This document shows, in pieces, positions 10,132 through 20,715 of a DNA stretch of 20,827 nt. Position numbers and translations under genes: made by a program. This DNA is from Glomus cerebriforme (lineage: Eukaryota > Glomeromycota > Glomeromycetes > Glomerales > Glomeraceae), in the NCBI GenBank assembly GCA_003550305.1, contig QKYT01000039.1, positions 180,530-201,356 of the forward strand, written 5' to 3'. Every line of letters starts with the position of its first letter. Positions within the stretch are counted from its first letter, which is position 1. The notes beneath the pieces were generated by a model. That model searched no databases and was not told the origin of the DNA. It saw only the letters and a program-made list of their open reading frames with translations.

Positions 10132-10139
10132 TTTCTAAT

Positions 10140-10499
10140 TAGATGGAAAGCCTAATAAAAATAATATAATTTTTTTTTAGTTTAAAAGAGAATTTATTTA
10201 TTTTAAAAAAAAGTAAGAAAATGAGTAACTTGGCAATTCTTGTGACTAACAATTTATATACCAACAAAACGATGAAATTTGAATATCTGCTAATATCACT
10301 TTTAATAATTTTTTTGCGATGTTTTTAATACTTTTTTTAATTAAATTTTCTTTTCTTAAGCAATGTAAACAATAGTAATGATTGAATGCAGGGTAAATAC
10401 TTTCTTTTATTGTCAAGTATTAAAATATGTTAGTAAGTTAGTTTGAACTATGAATGATCTTTGATATTTTACAGTACCTTAATATCAGTTTTAAACTTT

Positions 10500-10530
<31 letters not shown>

Positions 10531-10609
10531 TTTAAAAATAAATTTTTTTTTTTTTATTATGTGATACTCTGAGACTGCAAAAGCACATNNNNNNNNNNNN
10601 NNNNNNNNN

Positions 10610-10648
<39 letters not shown>

Positions 10649-10914
10649 TACAAATAAATTTATTTTATCATATTATGTGATACTCTGAGACTGCAAAAGC
10701 ACATCAGCAAAGATTATAGTTAAAATGGCATTAATTTCAAATAAAAATATTAAATATCAAGAAATAGTAAATCATCAAATTGTTATTTTATTATAAATAA
10801 TAATACACATATAATCATTTTATTTAATCAATCCATGTTTAACAAATCCTTCCTTATCTAGATTACATAGGGATAAAAGATTTCTTTGATAAATATAATT
10901 TTAAACCCTTATGA
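10140..10914. other. AT-rich spacer with poly-T tracts and an assembly gap
   Basis: It has no coding region. It contains long poly-T runs (10498-10530 and 10611-10645) and the duplicated segment and N run listed at 10556-10704. Confidence 0.6.
10556..10704. repeat. 33-bp exact duplication flanking a 21-N gap (probable assembly artefact)
   Basis: The 33 bases at 10556-10588 recur exactly at 10672-10704. Between them lie 21 N (10589-10609) and a long poly-T tract. Each copy is preceded by a similar layout of poly-T followed by an AAATAAATT-like stretch. This is what is expected if two contig ends covering the same poly-T locus were placed side by side and not merged. Confidence 0.75.
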
Positions 10915-12306
10915 TTAAATTTTTTGATAAGGTCGGATTCGAAGGCGACCAGGATGGCATAATGTTACTACTGGATAAAGCTTTGATGGTAAATTATTCC
11001 AATTAGATAATTCCGGATACTTTATACCATTGACCGTAAAAGCACAAGTTCTTTTATTCATGTCTAAATGAACAGTGATTTTTGAACCCTCCCCAAATTT
11101 AGGACAATAATATAATTTTCTTCTAGATTTCCAACAATAACCACTAGAACTTAACACCCAACCGGTAGATTGTTCTACTGCAAAGTTTTCATTATAATTA
11201 AAACTTTCTGATGCACATACTCCAACATATGAGTATTCACATTCTTTCTCAATAATGACATCCCATGTAAAAATAATTTTGTTTTCTAATGATATATTAG
11301 CTCTAACACTTTGATATAATCTACAACAAACTGGTGCACGTACAACCCTTCCACAATCCTCAATAATAAGTTCTGATCCACATGCTGACTCATCCCAAAC
11401 AATGTTGTAAGGTATTCCTCGAACATCATTCGAGTCTGAAATGTTTGATTTCATTTTATGTCGATAAATATTTACAATTATTTCAGCTGGAATAATTTCT
11501 AATGGCTCAATTATATTAACTAATATTTGACCTTTTATTCGCTTGAAATCAATAAATTTAATCAAAGGCTCCAATATTTTTGCAACTTTAATATTTTCAA
11601 TAAACTTATCATTAACTTGAATTGAATTTTCTGTTATTTGTTCTAAAGTTGGCAATCGTTCCATAAGAATTCTATATCCATCATTAGAAACTTGTTTTGC
11701 TGCAAGAATAGCACTATATCGAAAAACTTCATATTTCGGTGTTACAAAGTGCTTTTCTTTTTCATGCGTATAAGATAAAAGGTATTGAATTCCTGCAATA
11801 GATAATCGACCAAATTCAATTGTATTTAATTGAATAGTTGCAACTAATTCAACTAATAAATTAAGGATAATATTATTTTCTGATAATGGTGCTATTTCCA
11901 CAATTTTAGATAATAATTCTGGTGAATAATTTTTTATGAGATCATTATTCTTAACTATATTCATGATAAATTTTTGAAGGTCTGGTAATTGAAAATAATC
12001 TGCGGCATAAAAAGCTTCAACTATATTATCTTTTGTTAAAGATTCCTCTTTAACTGATCCTGTATAAGTATATTCTAGTATAATTCCCATTATAGCGGAA
12101 TTAATCTTTGGAAAAGAAATTTGCCTTTCATAACTTTCTTTCATCCCATTATAGAGTAGACCATCAAATACTTCGGACCTTGCTGCTAAAATTGCCCTAC
12201 AACCTTGTAATTTCTTTTCATCCTCACATAAAATTTCTATATCGCTATACTTTGGATTATTTATTAATAATCTTAAGTCTTGTTCTAATGAATATCCCTT
12301 TGTCAT
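10915..12306 (-). CDS. BTB-BACK-SPRY protein, putative Cullin-3 adaptor
   Basis: This is an uninterrupted 463-residue frame. A BTB domain spans about residues 16-115 (YSDIEILCEDEKKLQGCRAI, then LEYTYTGSV and AADYFQLPDLQKFI), followed by a helical BACK-like linker (about 120-280). A SPRY-like beta-sandwich lies at about 330-460 (YSYVGVCA, TGWVLSSSGYCWKSRR, GSKITVHLDMNKRTCAFTVNG, LYPVVTLCHPGRLRIRP). BTB proteins of this type usually bind Cullin-3, with the second domain choosing the substrate to be ubiquitinated; the substrate here is unknown. No signal peptide or membrane segment is seen, so the protein is probably soluble in cytosol or nucleus. The ATG at 12306 is the first in frame and follows an A-rich leader. 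No intron is needed. Glomeromycotina BTB genes more often end in Kelch or TLDc, so the SPRY partner is a less common pairing. Confidence 0.9.
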   Translation of the reverse strand: MTKGYSLEQDLRLLINNPKYSDIEILCEDEKKLQGCRAILAARSEVFDGLLYNGMKESYERQISFPKINSAIMGIILEYTYTGSVKEESLTKDNIVEAFYAADYFQLPDLQKFIMNIVKNNDLIKNYSPELLSKIVEIAPLSENNIILNLLVELVATIQLNTIEFGRLSIAGIQYLLSYTHEKEKHFVTPKYEVFRYSAILAAKQVSNDGYRILMERLPTLEQITENSIQVNDKFIENIKVAKILEPLIKFIDFKRIKGQILVNIIEPLEIIPAEIIVNIYRHKMKSNISDSNDVRGIPYNIVWDESACGSELIIEDCGRVVRAPVCCRLYQSVRANISLENKIIFTWDVIIEKECEYSYVGVCASESFNYNENFAVEQSTGWVLSSSGYCWKSRRKLYYCPKFGEGSKITVHLDMNKRTCAFTVNGIKYPELSNWNNLPSKLYPVVTLCHPGRLRIRPYQKI

Positions 12307-12453
12307 TTTTTTTTAAAAAAAAAATATTTTTTTTTTTTTTTTTTTTTGGTGAAAAAAATTCAGTTTAAATTAACAAATTTAGATTTGTACTATGTTGTAC
12401 TGATGTAATACTCATTCATGTCACGACTTACATCATTTATATATGTTGTGACT

Positions 12454-12687
12454 AGGACCCCGAAATATATATAAAAAGGTAGGGTCAGAGTTTGCGTATA
12501 ATGAACCAAAAAAATCATGTAAATCTTTCCTTTTTTGGACAAATTATGATAATGTCAGCCAGCAATTTATTACTTAATTTAGTAACTGACTGACATTACC
12601 GTAATTCCGGCCCTGAAAAAATGCGTACGGCTAATAGTAAATTTTTTTTGGTTGGACCTAACCTCTGTATGCATATTTCGGGGTCCT
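12454..12687. mobile_element. Fold-back MITE, 234 bp, with 8-bp target duplication
   Basis: The ends AGGACCCCGAAATAT and ATATTTCGGGGTCCT are exact reverse complements for 15 bases, with looser pairing to about 34. Identical 8-bp direct repeats TTGTGACT flank the element (12446-12453 and 12688-12695). The two halves also pair inside: AATGTCAG (12551-12558) with CTGACATT (12590-12597), inside a 21-base imperfect arm. The whole element is therefore close to one long hairpin. It has no coding frame. The 8-bp duplication points to hAT-type mobilisation, and the internal CAGGGCCGGAATTAC-like word (minus strand, near 12600-12616) resembles another hAT end, so nesting is possible. A transcript across it would fold into double-stranded RNA. 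Confidence 0.85.
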
Positions 12688-12695
12688 TTGTGACT

Positions 12696-13964
12696 GATAT
12701 TGATTTTCATTTGAATTATGCGAGAATTTCTGGTGAATTTCAAATTCAGTTAAATTAGAATTTCAGATACAAGGTTATTCATCAAAATCTATAAAGAATC
12801 TATTGTTAATCGCAGACAAAGTTTTATCTAGTAAATGTTTATTTTATATATGTATCCATTTTAGCTTAGAAAGTATAAATAATAAAAATAATCGTTTATA
12901 ATAAATATTGGTTACCGATTTCGATTCACAAATATTATTCGTATGTGAAACTTGCGTTGACGAAATTTAAAAATTCATTTCAGCTGAAATAGATTTAAAA
13001 TTACACACAAAATAATTTATGGAAACAAGGTTAAAACTTGAAGTTTATATTTACATATCGTTAATAAAGGCGTATTTGTTTTTGAAATAAATATGATTAT
13101 GATCGAGATTTTAATTGTTAAGACTTTTTTTTATTACAAATAATGAATTACATTTTGTATTACCACATTTGAAGTTATAATTAATTCTGGTAAAATAAAA
13201 ATTGGTTGATTTATTATATATTCTATTTCTATTTACAAGAACAGATAATTTTACTACAACGGAACTTTAGCAAATGTGTGCTAATTTTGGCTAAAATTAA
13301 CATAATTTCAGCCCATCTTATTATTATTTTGAAACTTTTGATCGTTTAAAAAAGATAAAAAAATTGGATAATATATAAATTTACTAGCTAATAAAGCTAG
13401 AATACCTAATTCTGAAATTTATACTATAAAATCTTTTACTCATAACTATTTAAACCTTTATAATCTGCGAAGAATAAATTTATTCATGCAAATTTGCATT
13501 TCCAAGAACGTTGTATATGGTTACATAAGGAAATTGTGCATTTTACTAAAGTACACTATTCAAATAAATAATACCTGGTTTTTTAAAGCGGTGATGGAAT
13601 TTTATAGTTCTTAATTCATATATTATTATTAAATATCTAAAAGTTTTTCACTTACGTAGTTATTATTGATAATTATTGATAATATAAATAAAGATTGAAT
13701 CATTTAAATTTTTAAAATAACTATTAAACCATATATGTTTAAATATTTTACATAAAAATTTTTAAGACAATACAGTATACAAAATAAATGAGCTATTATT
13801 GCTTTAAATTTTACAAGGTGTTGTGATTTGTGAAACATTTACTTATCGTAGGTATAGAATACAAAAGTATGTGTAACTGTAGTACCAGTAATTTTAATGA
13901 GCTTTACGCCTAATTAATAAAAAAAAAAAATATTAAAGTTTTTTTTCTCAAAAGTACTACAATC
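12696..13964. other. AT-rich spacer upstream of the SLR gene
   Basis: No gene is seen. A perfect 14-bp palindrome ATGCAAATTTGCAT lies at 13486-13499. The last 50 bases before the SLR ATG are an A run followed by a T run (13920-13945), as in many fungal promoters. Nothing else stands out. Confidence 0.5.
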
Positions 13965-16709
13965 ATGTCTTCAAAAGTTGATGATAATTTTTTAAAAGAT
14001 TTTTTAAAAAATTTTTATCGTCAAATTATAAAAATTGAAAATTATAAAAAATTTGAAAATATTTTAATTGAATGGATAAAAGATTATTTAATTTTTAATG
14101 AAAAAAATCCTGAAATAATATTAAAATTAATGGAAAATCATCAAGAAAATGAAAATTGGTTTTCAAGTTTAATAGGATTTTTTTATGAATATGGTATAAA
14201 TAATATTAATATTATTGATAAAAATAAATCTTTAAATTTTTATTTATCATCAATAAATAAATATAATAATGATAAATTATTTTCAATGTATCAATTACTT
14301 AATATTATTATTTCAAAATATTTATTATCATTTTATTATTATAAGGATATTATCTTAAATAAAAGAGGAAAGGAGTTTAAATATTTAGAAAATGTAATGT
14401 CACCATATAACCAGTTTGAAAATTTTAATGGATTAGAAATAAGTTTATGTCAAGATGAGATTAATGTTATGGAAAAATATTTCGAATTACAAGATAAAAG
14501 TTTTGTTGTAGATTATATTAAAAGAAAAGAATTGGTAGAGCTTAATAATTTAGGTTATTGCTATCAGTATGGAATGGAAAGAAAGAAAAATGAATTTAAA
14601 GCGTTCGAATATTATTTAAAATCAGCGGAAGGAGGAAATTCTGATGCACAAAATAACTTAGGTTATTGTTATCAAAATGGTATTGGAGTAACAAAAGATG
14701 AAAAAAAAGCATTTGAATGTTATTTAAAAGCTGCTATAAACGAAACAAATTTCCATGCACAATATAATTTAGGCATTTGTTATCAAAATGAAATAGGAAT
14801 AAATAAAGATGACAAGAAAGCTTTCGAATGGTATTTGAAATCTGCTGAAAGAGAATATTCATCTGCACAAAATATATTAGGTAATTATTATCAAAATGGG
14901 ATTGGAATATCAAGAGATGAAAATAAAGCAATTGAGTGGTACATAAAAGCAGCTAAAGGAGGAAATTCATATGCAGAAAATAATTTGGGGAATTGCTATA
15001 AAGATGGAATTGGAATATCTATAGACGATAATAAAGCATTTGAGTGGTACATGAAAGCTGCTAAAGGAGGAAATACAAATGCACAAACTAGTGTTGGCAG
15101 TTGTTATAAAAATGGAATCGGAATACAAAAAAATGAAAATAAGGCATTTAAATGGTATAAGAAAGCAGCAGAAAATGGATGTAAAATAGCACAATATAAT
15201 TTAGGGAATTATTATGGATATGGAATAGGAGTTGAAAAAAATGAGATTAAATCGTTTGAATATTATAAAAAATCAGCTGATCAAGAATATTTAGCAGCTC
15301 AATTTGAGCTTGCATATTGTTATGATAAAGGGTTTGGAACTGAAGCTAATAAAACAAAAGCATTTGAACTATATAAAATTGCTGCTGAAAGGGAACATAT
15401 TATTGCACAAAGTAATCTTGGAATTTTGTATGAAGATGGTATAGGAACAGAAAAAGATTTAGAAAAAGCTATTTATTGGTATAGAAAAGCAGCAGAAAGT
15501 GGGTGTGAAATCGCACAATATAATTTGGGTATTAATTATAGATTTGGAATAGGAGTTGAAAAAAATGATTTTAAAGCATTTGAATATTATAAAAAGTCAG
15601 CTGATCAAGGATATTTAAATGCTCAATTTAAACTTGGTTATTGCTATTCTAATGGAATTGGAACTGAAGTTAATAAAGAAAAGGCATTTGAATTATATAA
15701 AATTGCTGCTGAAAAGGAACATGAAGTCGCACAGAGTAATCTTGGAATTATATATGAAAATGGTGTAGGAACTGAAAAAGATTTAGAAAAAGCTATTTAT
15801 TGGTATAGAAAAGCAGCAGATAATGGATGTGTATTTGCACAATATTATTTAGGTGTCAATTATAGATTTGGAATAGGAGTTGAAAAAAGTGATGTTAAAG
15901 CATTTGAATATTACAAAAAATCAGCCGATCAAGGATACGTAAATGCTCAATTTAATCTTGGTTATTTTTATGATAAAGGAATCGGAACTGAAATTAATAA
16001 AACAAAAGCATTTGAATTATATAAAATTGCTGCTGAAAAGGAACATGAAATCGCACAGAATAATTTGGGATGGCTATATTTAAAAGGCGAAGAAATCAAA
16101 AAAGATTCAAAAAAAGCTGCTTATTGGTTCCAAAGAGCCGTAGAAAATGGAGATAAATATGCAAATGATAACTTGGGCATATGTTACGAATTAGGAATTG
16201 GTGTAAATATAAATAAAATTAAGGCATTTGAATTGTATAAAAATTCTGCTGAAAAAGGATATGAAAATGCAAAATTTCATCTTGGGTATTGCTATGTAAA
16301 TGGAATCGGGACGAAAATTGATAAAGAAAAAGGGTTTGGATTGTATAATAAGGCAGGTGAAGTAGGAAATGATAATGCAATAGATGAAAATGAGAAAGAA
16401 ATAGCAAATGATTTAAATGAAGTTAAACAATGGTATCAAAAATCAGCAGAGCATGATAATAAAGTAGCATTATATAAATTAGGTCAAATTTATGAATTAG
16501 GAAAAGGTGTTAATCAAAATGAAGCTAGAGCATACGATTATTATAAACAAGCAGCTGAAAAGGGATGCATGAATGGAAAATATAAGCTTGGGTATTATTA
16601 CTTTCATGGAATTATAGTTGATACTAATAAAGAAAAAGCTTTTGACTTGTATAAAGAAGCAGCTAAAGGGGGAAATATTGATGCACAAAAAAGTCTTGCT
16701 TTATTTTGA
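13965..16709 (+). CDS. Sel1-like repeat (SLR) scaffold protein, 914 residues
   Basis: This is a single uninterrupted exon. Residues 1-185 are helical and very AT-rich in coding, with one worn repeat-like segment (about 65-95: SLIGFFYEYGI...KSLNFYL). From about residue 190 to the end there are about 20 Sel1-like repeats of 36 residues (pattern AQxNLGxCYxxGIGxxKDxxKAFEWYxKAA). Such arrays form curved helical solenoids that hold protein complexes together. In these fungi they occur alone or joined to kinases, and the partner here is not known. Repeats 7-15 form a higher-order array: three blocks of three repeats at 15183-15506, 15507-15830 and 15831-16154, each 324 bp. Repeat 18 (near 16380-16450) is worn and partly deleted. 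The start ATG at 13965 follows a poly-T leader, and no upstream in-frame ATG is evident. No signal peptide, membrane segment or kinase domain is present. It lies 13 kb from the other SLR gene, in the same orientation. Confidence 0.93.
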   Translation: MSSKVDDNFLKDFLKNFYRQIIKIENYKKFENILIEWIKDYLIFNEKNPEIILKLMENHQENENWFSSLIGFFYEYGINNINIIDKNKSLNFYLSSINKYNNDKLFSMYQLLNIIISKYLLSFYYYKDIILNKRGKEFKYLENVMSPYNQFENFNGLEISLCQDEINVMEKYFELQDKSFVVDYIKRKELVELNNLGYCYQYGMERKKNEFKAFEYYLKSAEGGNSDAQNNLGYCYQNGIGVTKDEKKAFECYLKAAINETNFHAQYNLGICYQNEIGINKDDKKAFEWYLKSAEREYSSAQNILGNYYQNGIGISRDENKAIEWYIKAAKGGNSYAENNLGNCYKDGIGISIDDNKAFEWYMKAAKGGNTNAQTSVGSCYKNGIGIQKNENKAFKWYKKAAENGCKIAQYNLGNYYGYGIGVEKNEIKSFEYYKKSADQEYLAAQFELAYCYDKGFGTEANKTKAFELYKIAAEREHIIAQSNLGILYEDGIGTEKDLEKAIYWYRKAAESGCEIAQYNLGINYRFGIGVEKNDFKAFEYYKKSADQGYLNAQFKLGYCYSNGIGTEVNKEKAFELYKIAAEKEHEVAQSNLGIIYENGVGTEKDLEKAIYWYRKAADNGCVFAQYYLGVNYRFGIGVEKSDVKAFEYYKKSADQGYVNAQFNLGYFYDKGIGTEINKTKAFELYKIAAEKEHEIAQNNLGWLYLKGEEIKKDSKKAAYWFQRAVENGDKYANDNLGICYELGIGVNINKIKAFELYKNSAEKGYENAKFHLGYCYVNGIGTKIDKEKGFGLYNKAGEVGNDNAIDENEKEIANDLNEVKQWYQKSAEHDNKVALYKLGQIYELGKGVNQNEARAYDYYKQAAEKGCMNGKYKLGYYYFHGIIVDTNKEKAFDLYKEAAKGGNIDAQKSLALF

Positions 16710-17579
16710 AGAAATTGATAAAAACATGAATATTGCAAATTTATTCTTAAAATTATTTACAATTTAATCAAATTTTTTGTCCTGTACTGATGGCCATTTA
16801 AGCTACAGCTCAACAGGTTAAGGTTGAAAGGTGGGGGGCGTGGCCCAATAGATTTTTAACCAAATATGAGATACTCTTTTTGTTTGCATTCTTTTGTTTT
16901 CTATTTTTTTACTATTTCAAAAGAATTATATACTACAAAAATTAAACAAACTGTGATTGGTCTTTATATTTTATTTATAATTTTATTTTTATTTACTTTC
17001 TAAACTTTAGAATCAACTACCAAAATTGCCTTAAAGGTTTATTATAATTCTAGAGTCAGGATTTGTAAACTCATATAAAAATATTATTTGTAACATAAAT
17101 TAGTGTTTGCAAAATAAATAATTAAACCAAAACTAGGTCAGATGTCAAGTACATCAAATATAATGTTTTTTTGTAAATATCTCAGCATCTAGTGATCATA
17201 AAATAATCAATAGCTCATTGGATTCATCTCATCGAGACAAATCTAATAGTAATTCATTTATCCAAATAGGAGCAATATTCATTGAAATAGATCACTTTGA
17301 ATTTTTGTATAATATGTATCTTAAAATTAAAATAGAAAATCTCAAAAGGTGAGTTGATAATTACTATGAGATTTTATTTAGAGGAAGTTAGAACTCTTTT
17401 AGTTTATAGTAGTGGAAGCCTCAACTATTAATTTGACTAGCTCAAAACCTCTTTTTATTTCCTTGGAAGGATTAGTTACAGTAGAAACTTCAACTCTCAG
17501 TTCAAGATATGAGCTTTTAGCTCAAAACTCCCTCAGTATATTTAGCTAGAAACTTTCATTATAAAATGATTTACTTAAG
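16710..17579. other. Spacer with a short GC-rich patch and worn direct repeats
   Basis: No gene is seen. GTGGGGGGCGTGGCCC at 16831-16846 stands out in an AT-rich setting and may be the end of a transposon whose partner I cannot find. Between about 17411 and 17545 two stretches with similar words (AGTGGAAGCCTCAACT / AGTAGAAACTTCAACT, then TAGCTCAAAAC twice) look like an old imperfect duplication. Confidence 0.4.
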
Positions 17580-17992
17580 CAGATTTTGGTTTGTCAAGGA
17601 TTGGTCTGTTCTCGTGAAGAAGGAGTGTAAGACGAATCGGATATACAACAAGGTTGGAGTAGTGCGGTAAAGCAACAGCTAATGTGATCAGAAATTCCAT
17701 GAACCAGGTTGACATATTTTAGAAGCAGTTTGCTGAAAGCATCCTCCGGATAATAATGAACAGATGAATGAAGAAGCGCTGGCGAAGAAGGCAAGTCTTG
17801 AGATTGACAAATCCTAATGAAAACTTTGATTATAGTAAGAATAAATTTAGGCGATTAATTTTAATATTATAAAGTAACTAATAGTGAATCTTCAATATCT
17901 TCTTCATCAGGTCATAGCGAACAACATACATCATTATCAGCTAATAGTCAACCATTAACATCCTTAACGCAGTCTTCTCACGAAAAAAAATA
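17580..17992 (+). pseudogene. Possible relic of a protein-coding gene (low confidence)
   Basis: This patch is visibly richer in G and C than its surroundings. On the plus strand it shows protein-like fragments in shifting frames: one with NEEALAKKASLEIDKS near 17765-17815, and a Ser-rich one (SISSSSGHSEQHTSLS) from about 17884 to TAA 17990-17992. Stops and frame changes interrupt it. I do not recognise the family. The minus-strand open frame across 17594-17794 is probably its shadow, and a chance composition shift is the alternative. Confidence 0.25.
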
Positions 17993-18484
17993 ATTCAGTT
18001 GAAGGAAGAATACAGAGGAACTCAATGAGTTCTTACAAAAATGAAATTTGTTCCTGAATGTAAATCATTTTGAGATAAGAGATTATTAGTCACGACTTCC
18101 TTATGCATTGTTTAATTTTTTGAAGTTTTAGCAAAAGAATACCTACTATCATAAACTCATAATTAACAACTTGTACAATTCATGAGTGATCTCATTACAA
18201 GATTATTACAAATTTACTTTTTGAAATCATTGTAAATTTATTTTTAGATATTGGAATAAAATCAACTTTATTTAGCAATATTTAATTTATATAAAAATAA
18301 AAGTTCTATTTATACTTTAAGCTATGTAATAAATAATGTATATGTATGTCAGATATATAATTAAAAGTTTCTTATATATAACCAAATTTGTTAACATTCT
18401 ATTGTTACTATCTCATTGATCATTAACTTTATTAACAGTTGAATTTTTAATAAAGTTATTTAGTAATTCTTGCATACCCTTCAT

Positions 18485-20210
18485 CTATTGACTAAATCCA
18501 CTTATTTGTTGTCTAAATTCATCCCCATTTTCTTGTTGTTTAGATTCATCCCTTATTTGTCGTTGTTTAAGTTCTTCCTTTAATTGTTTAAATTCCTCCT
18601 TTAATTGTTTGAGTTCATCAATTGATCCTATTGGTTCTGAAATTTTCAATAAATATCTCAATTTTTTACTGATAATTGGAGAAGGAGAACTAAATTCAGT
18701 TTGATTATTATCAATTGCATTAATTAATCTGCGAACTTCATCAGCAGGTATATCATAATAACTATAATAATTAATTTTTTTTAAAAAAAAAAATAAGAAA
18801 TTAATTAAAAAAAAATACTTAATTAAAATAAATTTTATACTTACATCCAATCTGGAAAATATTCTTTATTTTTTTCTATGATGAGGTAATATATAAAATA
18901 ATTCAATTTCCATAATAACCTTTTAAATAAAAATAAGTATTGCATTTAAAATTTAAATAAAACTCTAATAGCTAATAAAATATATACTATAATTAGTAAA
19001 ATAAGCAATTTACCTTTGCTTTTTGAAGTAAAAATGCTTCATTTTTACCATAATCTTCAATTGCCACACCAATAAATGATCCAATAAACAAGTTCATAAG
19101 ATAAATCGTTGTGAAAGATGTAAATAAAACCAAAAGAATTGTCATTATAGGAGCTTCACGATAAGTCCATGATGATAAATATCCGGAATCACCTATTATT
19201 TTATATAAAATATATTTCAGTACATATATAATATAATAAAATTAATTCTTGATTAAAAATATTTAATAAATTGAATAAATTATTACCTGTAAGAAGTAAA
19301 TACATTGCTAAAATTGAAGTAGGAAACCAACTAAACATATTTGTATTTGAGTTAGGTTGTTGGATTAATGTCAAATTAGGATTGATAGTTCCATTTGAAT
19401 TAATGGAATTATATTTAGTGGCAAGATTCCATGGATCATTTTCTTTATCATCTTTTGTTGGTCTTAACATGATGAAAAATGCATGAGTAAATCCAAATAT
19501 AATAAAACTTAAAATCACCCAGAAAACTAAAACTCTTTTCACAACACCAATTATTAAAACAAAGTAAACACCAAATGATTTAAATACTCGAAAAAATAAT
19601 AAAAATTTAAAATATAAAAACAAATTAGAAAATGCTATAATCCAAAGTGGTGGTTTTCCATTAACAAGCCAATACATGGATGTTATAATGGGTAAAACCA
19701 ATGCTCCTACATCTATTAAGAAAAAAAGATATAATATTAAAATAAATAAAAATAATTACATATACTGTATAAAATCTATTAATTACTTACCAAACATTTT
19801 CCATGGATCAGTAAAATATAATTTTGGTTTCCATAAACATAGTCGAACTTCAAAAGTTAAATATCCAATACCAAGTAAAATTATTATTATAAAAAGTATC
19901 TTAGTTTGTTCTAATTGTTTTAATGTAGAAGCTAATGCAAAGCAAAGAAAAAAAATAGTATAGAAAAACCAAATCATATAATAAATTTTCTTAAATATTC
20001 TCCATTTAAACTCTATAATGGCAGTAAAATTCCACCCATTATAAAACTTCTTAGAATCTATATTACAAAAGAGAAGAGATTTTGGTTTAAATAAAATTTC
20101 ATTCTAAGCATTATAATTATTGTCTTGGTATTGGTATTTACATATTTGGGGAAAAGGAACAATAATATCACCATTTTAACATAATACAACTTTTTATCAA
20201 CATAAATTCT
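18485..20210 (-). pseudogene. TRP-like ion channel gene, 5'-truncated, with a nonsense codon and a frameshift
   Basis: Exons recognised on the minus strand: about 20160-19791, 19712-19287, 19192-19014, 18919-18845 and 18761-18485. All the introns between them are GT-AG and the joins keep phase (for example ...KMF-D-VGALVLPI..., ...LLLTG-DSGYLSS...). The product is the C-terminal half of a Glomeromycotina TRP-like ion-transport protein. It has several membrane helices (IWFFYTIFFLCFALAS, ILFIIIILLGIGYL, and a long pair around VLIIGVVKRVLVFWVILSF), a pore-like loop (FPTSILAMYLLLTGDSG), a last helix (TIYLMNLFIGSFIGVAIEDY) and a coiled-coil tail (IDELKQLKEEFKQLKEELKQ). Lesions: TAG at 20104-20106 where a Trp codon fits, and a 7-A run at 18875-18869 (6 fit the frame) that creates a TAA at 18868-18866. 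Upstream, only a fragment (RIYVDKKLYYVKMV, 20210-20169) in another frame is seen. The large N-terminal part is absent, so it is most likely a decayed copy. Confidence 0.8.
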
Positions 20211-20433
20211 CACAATACAATGCACAAAAAAAAAAATTGCTAATAATATTATCAATCATGATTTTTGCATATTTTGATTGGTAAGGTTTTAATATTGTAG
20301 ATGTAATCTAGGATGTTGAAATTGAAAAATTAAACTTAAAAAATATACTACCTTTTATGAATTTTTTATATTTAAAATGATTAAAAAAGTAATGCTATCA
20401 ATAATAATATTTTATAACTAAACAAGAGATACT

Positions 20434-20640
20434 CAATCTTCTTGTTTGTTTAAATAAAATAAAAAAATAAAGAAATCTAATAATAAGAAAATCACCCATC
20501 TCCTTGTTTTTAACTAAAAAAAAAATCTAATAACAAGGGAATCATCCATCTCCTTGTTTTTAATTAAAAAAAAAGGTCTAATACAAGATAATTACCCATC
20601 TCCTTGTTTGTCTAAATAAAAATAAAAAAAAATCAAAAAA
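20434..20640. repeat. Minisatellite, ~50-bp unit, about four copies
   Basis: CATCTCCTTGTTT recurs at 20497, 20547 and 20597, exactly 50 bases apart, each followed by an A run and a TCTAATA-like word. A more diverged copy starts at 20434 (CAATCTTCTTGTTTG). It lies just upstream of where the channel gene breaks off. Confidence 0.8.
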
Positions 20641-20715
20641 GAAGAATAAAGTGTAAAAAGAATCATAAAGGAACTAAAAAAAAATAAAGCCAAAAATATG
20701 TTAAATCTTATCTGC

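Noticed and set aside
12108..12368. Plus-strand open frame ending in a poly-Phe run
   Set aside because: Antisense shadow of the BTB-SPRY gene running into a poly-T tract.
14734..16688. Several minus-strand open frames inside the SLR gene
   Set aside because: Antisense shadows produced by the repeat pattern of the real plus-strand gene.
19271..19963. Plus-strand open frames opposite the channel gene
   Set aside because: They are antisense to recognisable channel exons and have no motif of their own.
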